Of a stretch of DNA of 64,000 nt, positions 26,258-34,973 are shown in pieces. A program made the position numbers and the translations under genes. The notes under the pieces are model-generated. The model was not told the DNA's origin, ran no database searches, and was given only the letters and a program-made list of their open reading frames with translations. The number at the start of each line of letters is the position of its first letter. Position 1 is the first letter of the stretch. The stretch comes from Geminicoccaceae bacterium (GTDB lineage: Bacteria; Pseudomonadota; Alphaproteobacteria; Geminicoccales; Geminicoccaceae): contig JACKIM010000002.1 of NCBI GenBank assembly GCA_020638465.1, positions 1,364,001 through 1,428,000 of the forward strand, written 5' to 3'.

Positions 26258-27595
26258 TCAGCTCCTGGCGCCATTGCAGTCGATGACGCCGAACTCGACA
26301 CGACGGTCGAGTGCATCCATGGCATCGTCGGTCCCGGAACCGATGATGGCCTGTGCGCTCCCCACGCCATTGGTTATGGTCCTGCTCGCCATCGCCGGGT
26401 CCACGTCGATGAGACGCTTCTGGATCACGTCGGCCCGCAACAGCGACAATCGATCGTTCAGGGCCGCGGGGCCCGTGGCACTGGTGTGCCCGGTGATCTC
26501 CAGACAGGCATTGTCCTGCACGGAACGCCTGGCGATCTGCTCGGTCCAGATCGGATAGGCCTCGGTAATCCGTGGATCCGGGAAGAATGCCGTCGATCCC
26601 GGCTTGAACAGGTACTTGACCGCAATCTGGCCATTGCGCAGGCCGTAGTCGATGATCGAGCCGAAGGCCTGACTGGCATCGTCGCGCCGGCCGAGCTTCC
26701 AGTTGGCCATGTAGATGCCGTTGTAGATCCGCAACTGATCGCCGGCGGCCGTGCTGCGGGCGTTCAGATAGAGGTCGAGCGCTTCCTGGTAGCGGCCGCT
26801 CTCGTAGGCGTCGATGCCATCGGCCACCAGAGACGCGGTCAGGACGCCTTCGAGATAGGTCGGGTCGATCGGGTCCCCCGGCTTGGTCTTCTGACAGGTG
26901 TTGATATAGGCCTGGATCCAGTTGTCCTGACGCCATGTCGGGCTCTCGGTGAAGAACGGTGTCGGCGTCGCGTTCACATCCTCGATGCGGGCAAAGGCCA
27001 CTCCCTTGCCGACGGTGACCCCCTTGGCGAGATCGGCGAGCACAAGGCAGATACGGAACGCGTCACGCTTGCCGGCCGTCTTGCGCATCTCGTTGACCGG
27101 CGTGAACGTGCCGACCAGCACCAGCGGATTCTCCGCTACCGTCTCGGGGGAGAAATCCTTCACATCGAAATACGGGTACTTGTCCCGGGCAAGCGACATC
27201 AGATCGGCCTGCATCGAGCGCGTCGTGTCGTACTGCACGCCGGTAACGCCGTCGACCAGCGGATCGATGACCAGAAGATGGGTCGTTTCCTTGCTGACAT
27301 TGGCATCGGCGAAGAGCTTGTTGGCGGCGGACCAGAACGCCTCGTCGAACGGAAGCGGCGGTGGCGGCGTCTCCGCCGGCTGGGCGGCTGCGGCCGGAGC
27401 GGCGGGCTGGGCCGCAGCCTGCGGTGCCGCCTGTGCGGTCGTGGCGGCCGGCTCATCCGGGGCATCGGTGAGGCCCATCATGTCGTTCCACCAGCCGCAG
27501 GATGACAATGTCACGGCCAGGGCCAATGCGGTACCGATCCGGAGATATTTCCGAGGTTCAGTGACAGTGCGCCTGCAAGAATGTCCTGTCATCAT
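26258..27595 (-). CDS. OmpA-family lipoprotein paired with caspase-like protein
   Basis: Probable outer-membrane lipoprotein of 445 residues. A signal peptide ends in a lipobox (LSSC, Cys33), then an Ala/Pro/Gln-rich linker (residues 45-80). A central domain of unknown type follows, including a TPR-like stretch (GIDAYESGRYQEALDLYLNA, near residue 260). The C-terminal ~100 residues are OmpA-like (LEITGHTSATG, NDRLSLLRADVIQKRL, RRVEFGV). The usual Asp after GHT, which binds peptidoglycan, is Ser here. The start overlaps the end of the caspase-like gene by 38 bases, so the two are expressed together. Confidence 0.8.
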   Translation of the reverse strand: MMTGHSCRRTVTEPRKYLRIGTALALAVTLSSCGWWNDMMGLTDAPDEPAATTAQAAPQAAAQPAAPAAAAQPAETPPPPLPFDEAFWSAANKLFADANVSKETTHLLVIDPLVDGVTGVQYDTTRSMQADLMSLARDKYPYFDVKDFSPETVAENPLVLVGTFTPVNEMRKTAGKRDAFRICLVLADLAKGVTVGKGVAFARIEDVNATPTPFFTESPTWRQDNWIQAYINTCQKTKPGDPIDPTYLEGVLTASLVADGIDAYESGRYQEALDLYLNARSTAAGDQLRIYNGIYMANWKLGRRDDASQAFGSIIDYGLRNGQIAVKYLFKPGSTAFFPDPRITEAYPIWTEQIARRSVQDNACLEITGHTSATGPAALNDRLSLLRADVIQKRLIDVDPAMASRTITNGVGSAQAIIGSGTDDAMDALDRRVEFGVIDCNGARS

Positions 27596-29915
27596 GAGTG
27601 AGATATTCCCCTAATTGTGCCTTGATGAGGATGTCCGCGCATTGCGGATCCTCTCGCGGACTTGTCGTCTTTTCGACAGCCGCCTGCTTCCCGGCCGGCC
27701 GGCTGGCCTTTTCCGGTGCGGGCGTGGAAGCCACGGGGGCCGGGCGCTCCCGCGAGCGCAGGACGGCAAAGCCGATGCTTACGGAAAGTTCCTGGTTCTG
27801 AAGCGCGTCCTCGAGCGAGGAGAGATATGTTGACGTGGACTGTTCTCCCTTGCTGGTGAGCTCCAATGGCTGATCGGTGACGACGGCCATGAGCAGGTGC
27901 TGGCCGACGGATGCCGGAAGGCGCCATTTGCCATCGGCAATCCTGCGGGTGACGTCGCGAACGTCGTCGACCGCGAGCGGCTGGACGGTACCGTCCTCGC
28001 TGAACAGGGCGAGATTGACATGGCCATGACGCGAGCCGCGAAGCTCCAGTTCCAGCTGGTCGCCGGCAAACCAGTCCCGTCGGGCCGGGCGGACATCGAC
28101 GGTCGACATGACCACATCCTCTCGACCCGCGAGCACCTTGCGCACCGTATCGACAGGCGCACAGAAGCCCTGCCGGAGGGGCTCGATGCTGACATCGTCG
28201 GCCGGCGGCAGCTTGCGTTCGGGCAGGCGGCGAACGGCCTCGACGACGGCATCGGGCTCGCGGCTGTATCCGTTCACCTCCAGCCTGGCGCCGTGCATGG
28301 TCACATCGACGACCGTGCAGGGAACCTCCTGCAACCAGTTCCGCGCGACAAGCGGTGGCGTCGCCGGACGCGCCGTCGGCAGGATGAGCATGCCGGGCAG
28401 TGCCTGCTTGGCCATGCCGGGTGCCGGCGGCCGATCCACCGGAAGCACTTCCTTCGGCAACAGTGCCGCCACCTTGACCTCTGCCCCCAGTGCAGGAACC
28501 GCAGCGGTTCCTGCCGACGTCGCGTTCGCCACCGGCCGCCCCGCATCATCGACGGCATGGGCAGCAAGCTGTCCCTGCCCATTGGCCAGCGGCCGCAGTT
28601 CGCCCGTTCCCTGGAACGATGTCGCCGTACCGGGCAGGCCATCCCACGTGCTTTCCACCGGACCGGTTGCGGTTTCCACCCTGGCCAGCTTGCCGGTGGC
28701 CAGCGACGCCACTTGAGCGAAAGCGTGCGCGGATGTCTTGGTGGGCGTTACGCCACCGCCAGTTTGCGCGATGGCAGCGAAAGAGGGAACCGGCGCGGGC
28801 TGGATCGTCACAGGGCGCGGTGGCGGCAGGCCGTCGGCGGTGGTATCGCTCAGGGAGACCACCTGCTGTCCGTCGGTACGCCCCTCGTCGGCAACGCGCA
28901 TCGCGTCGATCCTGATACGTGCAAGCCCGGCAAAGACCCCATTCGGGAACTGTCTCAGATATTCCTCGAACGGGGCTGTCGACCGGCTCGATTCGATCGA
29001 CTTCCAGAATGCCAGCTCCAGCTCGACACGCGCGCCGGAAGCATCGGACGGACCGTCCGCATCGTCCGGCGGAATGAAGTAGAAGGGATCGCCCCCGAGC
29101 GACCCGTAGACATGGGGTTCCTGGCGGTAGCCGGTACTCTGCAGCACCGCATCGCGAACCTTGCGGAACAGGAACTGGATTTCGAGACCGGGCTTGTCGA
29201 TATATTCGAGGAGTGCCGTGGTGAACGGGCTGTTGGATCCATAGCCGTCCTCGGCAACCTGACCGTCCTTGGCGGCGTAGGCGACCAGCATGTCACCCGG
29301 CGGCTCGATCCGGGCAAGGCCGCGACCGACGCTGCGGCTGCTGCCGGTCGAGCGTACCATGCGGTTGGCGAAGGGATTGTTGCGACAGGCGTCCAGAAGG
29401 ACGATGCGCAGCTTCCTGGCCGGATCGACCGATCGCATGACCAGATCGAGTGGCACGGCCTCGAAGTCGATATCGACGTCGCTCGCCAGTTCGGCATCGA
29501 CGGGAATGAGGAAGTTCTGTCCGCTCATCTCAATGCCGTGGCCGGCATAGAACACGAGCGCCACATCGGCGTCCCGGGCTTCGCGGGTGAAAGTCTGCAA
29601 CTCGTGCTGGAACGCGGCACGGTTGAGATCGGTTCGCACCGTCACCTCGTCGAAACCGACATGCCGGAGCGCACTGCCGATCGCATGGGCATCGTTGTCG
29701 GGATTGGGGAGTTCGGAGGCGTGCTGGTAGTTGCTGTTGCCGATGACAAGCGCCACCCGGCGCTCCCTTGCGTCGACCTCCCCGCCGGCGAGCAGGAAAA
29801 TCAGTGCGAGGAACAGGATCCGGCACGGCCGCATACCGTGGAATCCTGTTGCAACCGGTTTCATCAGCCCCCTCTTTCGACGTTTCCGCAGAAGTGCCAT
29901 ATTTACCATACCCAT
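27558..29915 (-). CDS. Caspase-family (C14) protein with C-terminal DUF4384-like domain
   Basis: 785 residues. An N-terminal hydrophobic segment (ILFLALIFLLAGGEVDA, residues 33-49) suggests export. The caspase p20-like domain covers about residues 50-285: RRVALVIGNSNY, His126 in YAGHGIEMSG and Cys177 in LLDACRNNPF, so the dyad is intact. A long Ala/Pro-rich linker follows, then a domain resembling DUF4384 (DWFAGDQLELELRGSRHGHV ... GQHLLMAVVTDQPLEL, about residues 625-710). The OmpA-type lipoprotein gene overlaps its end. Function unknown; a periplasmic protease or signalling role is inference. Confidence 0.85.
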   Translation of the reverse strand: MGMVNMALLRKRRKRGLMKPVATGFHGMRPCRILFLALIFLLAGGEVDARERRVALVIGNSNYQHASELPNPDNDAHAIGSALRHVGFDEVTVRTDLNRAAFQHELQTFTREARDADVALVFYAGHGIEMSGQNFLIPVDAELASDVDIDFEAVPLDLVMRSVDPARKLRIVLLDACRNNPFANRMVRSTGSSRSVGRGLARIEPPGDMLVAYAAKDGQVAEDGYGSNSPFTTALLEYIDKPGLEIQFLFRKVRDAVLQSTGYRQEPHVYGSLGGDPFYFIPPDDADGPSDASGARVELELAFWKSIESSRSTAPFEEYLRQFPNGVFAGLARIRIDAMRVADEGRTDGQQVVSLSDTTADGLPPPRPVTIQPAPVPSFAAIAQTGGGVTPTKTSAHAFAQVASLATGKLARVETATGPVESTWDGLPGTATSFQGTGELRPLANGQGQLAAHAVDDAGRPVANATSAGTAAVPALGAEVKVAALLPKEVLPVDRPPAPGMAKQALPGMLILPTARPATPPLVARNWLQEVPCTVVDVTMHGARLEVNGYSREPDAVVEAVRRLPERKLPPADDVSIEPLRQGFCAPVDTVRKVLAGREDVVMSTVDVRPARRDWFAGDQLELELRGSRHGHVNLALFSEDGTVQPLAVDDVRDVTRRIADGKWRLPASVGQHLLMAVVTDQPLELTSKGEQSTSTYLSSLEDALQNQELSVSIGFAVLRSRERPAPVASTPAPEKASRPAGKQAAVEKTTSPREDPQCADILIKAQLGEYLTHDDRTFLQAHCH

Positions 29916-30175
29916 TCAAGACAAACGGGATCGTCGGCTTGACTTCTATGCCTCAACATACCTATGGACGCGGTGATATTGCTCACACTCCCTGTCAGGG
30001 TTGGGTCAACATCAAAGACAATCAACCAGAGACTTTCCCCGATCAAAGAATATCTCGATGTTTTCATGCCTGCCCGCAAATGTGACAGCTATCGGCAATT
30101 CGAAATCTCTCTGTTATGAGCTCATCAGCTTGGTGAATTTCGAGACCATGAATTCATGACAAGGCGACAGGAAAC

Positions 30176-30562
30176 GTGAATCGTGCATTTACGCCCGAAG
30201 GGGTGCATCCGGGCTTCGGACGCTATCACCAGGCGGTGGAGGTTGCCGCCGGGAGTCGTTTGCTGATCATGTCGGGTCTCCTCGGCATCGATGCCGACAA
30301 CGAGATACCTTCTGGATGCCGGGAACAGTGCCGGATCATCTTCGACGCGATCGACCGCTGTCTGGCACAGGCCGGCATGTGCCGTCGGGATATCGTCCAC
30401 CTGCGCACCTATCTGACAGACGCGGAGGATCGCCCGCTCTACATGGCGGAGCGCGACGCCTTCGTCGCCGACCCTGCACCGGCCTCCACGCTGCTGTTCG
30501 TCAAGGCCCTGGCACGACCGGCCTTCCGGGTGGAGATCGAAGCGACGGCGGCCGGCCGATGA
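30176..30562 (+). CDS. RidA family protein
   Basis: Small trimeric RidA/YjgF-family protein of 128 residues; members hydrolyse reactive enamines/imines. Features include the GLLGIDADN segment, RDIVHLRTYLTD, and the C-terminal ASTLLFVKALARPAFRVEIEA with the residues that shape the active site. The start is GTG at 30176; upstream GGCGACAGGAAAC is only a weak ribosome site. It overlaps the next gene by four bases and heads a three-gene unit. Confidence 0.9.
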   Translation: MNRAFTPEGVHPGFGRYHQAVEVAAGSRLLIMSGLLGIDADNEIPSGCREQCRIIFDAIDRCLAQAGMCRRDIVHLRTYLTDAEDRPLYMAERDAFVADPAPASTLLFVKALARPAFRVEIEATAAGR

Positions 30563-31134
30563 GCATACTCCATATCTACAGCCACCCGCTGGAACAGTCC
30601 CTGCACGGCGCGATCAAGAACCGCGCGAGAGAAGTTCTCAAGGGTGACGTGGACTTTCTCGACCTGAACGCCGAGGGCTTCAACCCGGTCCTCAGCTCGC
30701 GCGACCGCGAGATCTACCACGACGAGACCCGCAACGCGGAACTGGTCCGACCCTATGTCGACCGGCTCATGGCGGCATCCACGTGGATCGTCCAGTTCCC
30801 GACGTGGAATTTCGGCCCGCCGGCCATCCTCAAGGGCTTCCTCGACCGCGTCTTCCTCCCGGGTGTCGCCTTCGACCTGTCGGACCCGGCACGCACCCGC
30901 CCGCTCATGACCCATGTCGAGCGGATCGTCGGCATCGTCACCTACGGTCAGCCACGCCATGTGGCCTGGTGGATGGGCGACCCTCCGCGCAAGCTGATCA
31001 AGCGGCATCTGGGCTGGCACTCCGGCGGGCGGGCAAAAATCGACTATCACGCCCTTTACCATGTGAATGCCTTGACCGAGGACCGCGGCCGGATATTCAT
31101 CGACCGCGTTACACGAGCGTTGGAACAAATATAG
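30559..31134 (+). CDS. Flavodoxin-fold NAD(P)H dehydrogenase (quinone)-type protein
   Basis: Flavodoxin_2-type oxidoreductase of 191 residues, similar to NQO1/MdaB/KefF-like FMN or FAD enzymes. The nucleotide-binding loop is HIYSHPLEQSLHGAIKN, the middle has IVQFPTWNFGPPAILKGFLDRVF (active site region quoted in part: FPTWNFGPPA), and YGQPRHVAWWMGD follows. The ATG overlaps the ridA stop by four bases. With ridA and the class II aldolase it may belong to a small catabolic or detoxifying operon (inference). Confidence 0.87.
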   Translation: MSILHIYSHPLEQSLHGAIKNRAREVLKGDVDFLDLNAEGFNPVLSSRDREIYHDETRNAELVRPYVDRLMAASTWIVQFPTWNFGPPAILKGFLDRVFLPGVAFDLSDPARTRPLMTHVERIVGIVTYGQPRHVAWWMGDPPRKLIKRHLGWHSGGRAKIDYHALYHVNALTEDRGRIFIDRVTRALEQI

Positions 31135-31154
31135 CCACAGGGGAAAATGCGGAA

Positions 31155-31862
31155 ATGGCACGCTTGACGGACAAGAAATTGCGGGAAGACATCATCCGCA
31201 TCTGCCTGACGATGAATGAAGTGGGGATCAACCAAGGTTCTTCGGGCAATGTCAGTGCAAGACTGGATGACGGCATACTGATTACACCATCAGGCATGCC
31301 CTATCACCTCATGAAGCCTACGGACATCGTCAAGCTCTATTGGGATGGAAGCTACGAGGGAGAACGCCTGCCCTCATCCGAATGGCGGTTCCATCTCGAC
31401 ATCATGCGCGAACGCGATGACTGCAATGCCGTCATCCATACCCACGCCACGGCCTGCACGACACTGGCATGCCTGCGCATGGACATCCCGGCCTTCCACT
31501 ACATGATCGCCGTTGCCGGCGGCTATGACATCCGCTGCTCCGAATATGCGCGATTCGGAACCCAGCAGTTGAGCGACCATATCCTCAAGGCACTCGAAGA
31601 CCGCAAGGCCTGCCTGATGGGCAATCACGGCATGCTCGCGACCGGAAAATCGCTCGACCAGACCCTGGGGCTCGCCATCGAGGTCGAAAACCTCGCCAAC
31701 GTCTACTGGCGCACGCTGCAGGTCACAAGGCCGGTGATCCTCACCAACGAGCAGATGGACGAGGTGATCGAGCGCATCGGCGCCTATGGCAAGCAGCCCG
31801 AGGAAATCGAGGAAGGCCAGGCGCCCGCATTCGAAGCCCCGCCCCGGCGCGCCAGCGCCTGA
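31155..31862 (+). CDS. Class II aldolase/adducin family protein
   Basis: Zinc-dependent class II aldolase family (L-fuculose-phosphate aldolase type), 235 residues. Likely metal ligands and catalytic residues are His95 and His97 (IHTHATACTTLA), His158 (MGNHGMLATG) and Glu76 (SEWRFH). The N-terminal GSSGNVSARLDDGILITPSG motif binds phosphate in the family. It begins 20 bases after the flavoprotein gene and is the last of the ridA unit. Substrate not predictable. Confidence 0.92.
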   Translation: MARLTDKKLREDIIRICLTMNEVGINQGSSGNVSARLDDGILITPSGMPYHLMKPTDIVKLYWDGSYEGERLPSSEWRFHLDIMRERDDCNAVIHTHATACTTLACLRMDIPAFHYMIAVAGGYDIRCSEYARFGTQQLSDHILKALEDRKACLMGNHGMLATGKSLDQTLGLAIEVENLANVYWRTLQVTRPVILTNEQMDEVIERIGAYGKQPEEIEEGQAPAFEAPPRRASA

Positions 31863-32209
31863 CGGCGGGCTTTCGCCCTTCGATCACCGGACGGATCCAC
31901 CTGTTTTCGACAGGGATGGAAACATTTGCGATGTGTCAGAATTTTCCACCTTCAATCAACGGGTTGATCATCGAAAGCTGAAAATGCGGCGTACCGCGAT
32001 CCCGCAAGCAACGGGGTGGTCCTCCGACAAATCTGCGCATGAATCGAAAAAAAATGAAATCAAGCGGAATAGGCGCCAGCCAGTGGCGTCTGTTAACTGT
32101 GAGTCCCCTCGGTCCGTGGGGTTCACTCAGTGCTTCGAGCACCTCGCCGGTGACAATGTCACTGACTGATCTGAAACCTGAATCTTCACAACGTCGGACG
32201 GTTTGCTCA
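31863..32209. other. Intergenic region upstream of the GH26-like gene
   Basis: 347 bases, less GC-rich than the genes, with no credible gene. The first half contains an A-run (GAAAAAAAATG, about 32046-32056). The second half (32072-32163) carries four successive short hairpins described separately. The promoter of the GH26-like gene is expected in the AT-richer part around 31920-32060. Confidence 0.45.
32072..32163 (+). promoter_or_regulatory. Candidate structured leader of the GH26-like gene
   Basis: Four consecutive stems can be drawn: 32072-32090 (GGCGCCA/TGGCGTC), 32099-32126 (GTGA..CCCC/GGGG.TCAC), 32130-32142 (GTGC/GCAC, TTCGA loop) and 32150-32162 (GTGAC/GTCAC). The last ends 47 bases before the ATG. 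They match no riboswitch that I recognise. Confidence 0.35.
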
Positions 32210-33655
32210 ATGAAATTTGCCCAAAAGCCGCTATACACTCCTATTGTACAAGGAGTTTTGTCGCTCGCGATAGGCGTATTTCTCCTTACTCCCCATGAGG
32301 CCAGTGCTCTTTCGCCGGTAAAAGTCCCGGTGTCGGTGAATACCGGCAGCAACATCGTTCGGGTGGCCTCCAGTACTTGCAGCAATATCGCTGCCAACCT
32401 GCAGAAGCTCAAACAGCATAACGATTACAGCAAGTCGCCGCCGCCCGACTGGGTCACGAGGCGCGTCAACCTGTACCAGAGCCAGTTGAAGTCCGCCGGC
32501 TGCACGACGGGTTCCACCGCCAGTTCATCCTCCTGCAGCACGTCGGAAGCCAAGACGTTGCAGACGCTTCTTGCCAACCTGTTGAAGCACAACGACTACA
32601 AGAACGGTGTCGACTGGGCCCTGAGGCGGGAAGCCAGATACGAGAGCGAGCTGGCAGCGCTGGGATGTTCGGTGAGCGGCAGTTCGTCCAGTTCCTCTGC
32701 AAGTTCATCGGGTTCCAGCTCGGGTTCATCGAATTGGGACTATGCCGATGTGCCTTCCGGAAAGCTTTCCTGGCGGTCGGGCATGACCTGCGGAAGCCAG
32801 ACCGCGGAAGCCGCTTGGCGGGGTTCGAAGATGACCTCCACGGTCGGTTGGGCTCCCTACCGGTACGACTGGAACGCCATCATCAAGTATTTCTCGGGTG
32901 GAAGCCTGAACAAGTTCATCAACGCCAAGAAGGACGGTTCCTTCCCTTCCATCGGCCTGCCGATGCTCCCCGAGACCCATCGCGGGCAGCTCAAGCAGTG
33001 CGCAAATGGGCAATTTGACAACTATTTCACGAAAATTGCCCAGATCCTGAAGGATCGCGGACTGGCCGACATTTCGTTGCGGCTCGGCTGGGAAGCCAAT
33101 CTGCGGACCTATCCGTGGATCGCCGATTACGGTGTCGCCAACTACAAGAGCTGCTTCAGGCGGATCGTGCACAAGATGCATTCCGTCGCTCCCAAGCTCA
33201 AGTTCAACTGGCACAACGGCAAGCGGACCCACTTCGACCGCAATGCCTCGGACCTGTATCCGGGCGATGACGTCGTCGATTTCATCGGCGTCAGCTACTA
33301 CGACCGCGATACGGACAACCGCACGCAGGCCAAGTGGAACGAGAGCGCCCAGCGGGGTGACATGAAGAACCCGATCGGCATCGAGACGTGGATGAAGTTC
33401 GCCAAGTCGCATGGCAAGAAACTGGCCCTTGCCGAGTGGGGTATCACCAATCGCGGCAATACCACCTTCTGGAAGGGCAATGGCGACAATGCGCTGTTCA
33501 TCAGGAACATGTACGCGTTCTTCAAGAGGAACTCCGGCAATATCGCCTACGAATCGTACTTCAACTGCCGGGGCGGCGAATCGGAACAGGTCTACATGCT
33601 GTATCCGACGCATTACAATCCCGAGTCGAGCAAGATGTACAAGAATCTCTTCTGA
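32210..33655 (+). CDS. Secreted GH26-like glycoside hydrolase with two Cys-bounded repeats
   Basis: 481 residues. The signal peptide is a long hydrophobic N-terminus ending near ASA33. Two related 42-45-residue repeats follow, residues 57-98 and 109-153, each starting CS and ending GC, with shared cores (KQHNDY/LKHNDY, then R..LYQSQLKSAGC / R.ARYESELAALGC). A Ser-rich linker (154-175) leads to a catalytic domain resembling family GH26: probable acid/base Glu295 in RLGWEAN and nucleophile Glu409 in LALAEWGI, plus FIGVSYYDRD. The likely role is cleavage of an extracellular polysaccharide. The substrate is unknown. Stand-alone gene. Confidence 0.8.
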   Translation: MKFAQKPLYTPIVQGVLSLAIGVFLLTPHEASALSPVKVPVSVNTGSNIVRVASSTCSNIAANLQKLKQHNDYSKSPPPDWVTRRVNLYQSQLKSAGCTTGSTASSSSCSTSEAKTLQTLLANLLKHNDYKNGVDWALRREARYESELAALGCSVSGSSSSSSASSSGSSSGSSNWDYADVPSGKLSWRSGMTCGSQTAEAAWRGSKMTSTVGWAPYRYDWNAIIKYFSGGSLNKFINAKKDGSFPSIGLPMLPETHRGQLKQCANGQFDNYFTKIAQILKDRGLADISLRLGWEANLRTYPWIADYGVANYKSCFRRIVHKMHSVAPKLKFNWHNGKRTHFDRNASDLYPGDDVVDFIGVSYYDRDTDNRTQAKWNESAQRGDMKNPIGIETWMKFAKSHGKKLALAEWGITNRGNTTFWKGNGDNALFIRNMYAFFKRNSGNIAYESYFNCRGGESEQVYMLYPTHYNPESSKMYKNLF

Positions 33656-33675
33656 TCGCTAGATAGCACCGTGTT

Positions 33676-33710
33676 GCCGTCCCCGGGGAATGTGTTGTTC
33701 CGGGGACGGC
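33676..33710 (+). terminator. Terminator-like hairpin after the GH26-like gene
   Basis: GCCGTCCCCGG and its perfect 11-bp complement are separated by 13 bases, starting 20 bases after the stop codon. The T run is poor (CACTGTTATG), so termination strength is uncertain. Confidence 0.55.
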
Positions 33711-33949
33711 ACTGTTATGAAGAAATACTCTAAATCAGCATATTGTCGCATTCGATTTATCCAGCTTCGATAGCCTGTCCACGTTTTCGATAATTCCCCG
33801 GGCCGATCCTTTCCCGTTGAACCCGCCATCATCGCGAACCTCTCCACACGCGACGGTGCTTGACCCGCCGTTGGATCTCCTCCACCCAGAACCCGTTGCG
33901 CATGAGAGCGCCGGCCAGGCGTCGCCGGTTCATCATCTGGGGAAAGGAC

Positions 33950-34738
33950 ATGCCCGATAACGCTCCCGTCGAGTTGTCATGGCGAAAGTTCGGGGAGGGA
34001 GATGCGGTGGTCATCATGCATGGCCTGCTTGGCTCCGCCCGCAACTGGCAGGCCATTGCCAAGGCTCTCGCCGCCGATCACTGCATCCTGACCGTCGACC
34101 TTCGAAATCACGGCGATTCGCCGTGGACCGGTGCGATGGACTATCCATCCATGAGCTATGACATCATCCGCCTGCTCGACGATCACGGCATCGAGCAGGC
34201 TTCGCTTGTCGGTCACAGCATGGGCGGGAAGGTTGCCATGACCACGGCTCTGCAGCATCCGGGCAGGGTTGCAAGGCTCGGCGTGGTCGATATCGCCCCC
34301 GTTACCTACAGGTCGGATTTCCGGGGCTATCTCGAAGCCATGCTTGGCCTCGACCTCGATTCGATGTCGCGGCGTTCCGATGTGGAAACGGCTCTGTCTG
34401 CCAATATTCCCGAAGCGGCAATTCGTGCCTTCCTGGCACAAAATTCGGGGTCCAACGATGACGGGCTCTACTGGAAATCGAACCTGCAGGTCCTGCTCGA
34501 AGAACTGCCGACGATCCTCGACTGGCCCAACGAGCTGAATGCCTCCCGCTACGACGGCCCCAGCCTGTTCCTGCGTGGTGGAAAATCGACCTATGTCGGC
34601 GATGCCGATGTCGGCACCATTCTCGAACTGTTTCCCAGTGCCCGTATCGAGACCATTGCCGACGCGGGCCATTGGGTGCATGCCGCGGCCCCTCGCGAAA
34701 CGATCCGCGCCCTGCGCGAACTTCTCGCCTCGACATAG
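33950..34738 (+). CDS. Alpha/beta-fold hydrolase, esterase type
   Basis: Cytoplasmic alpha/beta hydrolase of 262 residues, similar to YbfF/BioH-type esterases. The oxyanion-hole HG is in VIMHGLLGSARNW; the nucleophile Ser90 is in LVGHSMGGKVAM; the catalytic His241 is in DAGHWVHAAAP. LRNHGDSPW is a typical strand-4 motif. The ATG at 33950 is preceded by GGGGAAAGGAC and matches the family beginning; an upstream in-frame ATG exists at 33860. The natural substrate cannot be predicted. Confidence 0.9.
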   Translation: MPDNAPVELSWRKFGEGDAVVIMHGLLGSARNWQAIAKALAADHCILTVDLRNHGDSPWTGAMDYPSMSYDIIRLLDDHGIEQASLVGHSMGGKVAMTTALQHPGRVARLGVVDIAPVTYRSDFRGYLEAMLGLDLDSMSRRSDVETALSANIPEAAIRAFLAQNSGSNDDGLYWKSNLQVLLEELPTILDWPNELNASRYDGPSLFLRGGKSTYVGDADVGTILELFPSARIETIADAGHWVHAAAPRETIRALRELLAST

Positions 34739-34973
34739 GCTGCCGCGCGTAAATTGTCCGACAGAACACATGTTTACCCCCATGAAATGTTCATCCACAA
34801 TCCGCCGCGTCACATTCGGCTGAAACGGGGACATGCGGACGGCCCGGCTGCAAGGTCGACAGGGCGGTTGCGTTCGCAAGCACGAGGCTACGACGGGTCG
34901 GTGTCATGAAAAGCGGCAGTACAATGACGGCGCAGACAGGCGAGCCGTCCTTCATGCAGGCCGAGGTCCGCCC

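Noticed and set aside
31150..31170. TGGCAC resembling a sigma-54 -24 element
   Set aside because: No GC/TTGC element at the -12 distance, and the site is inside a start region of a gene already within an operon.
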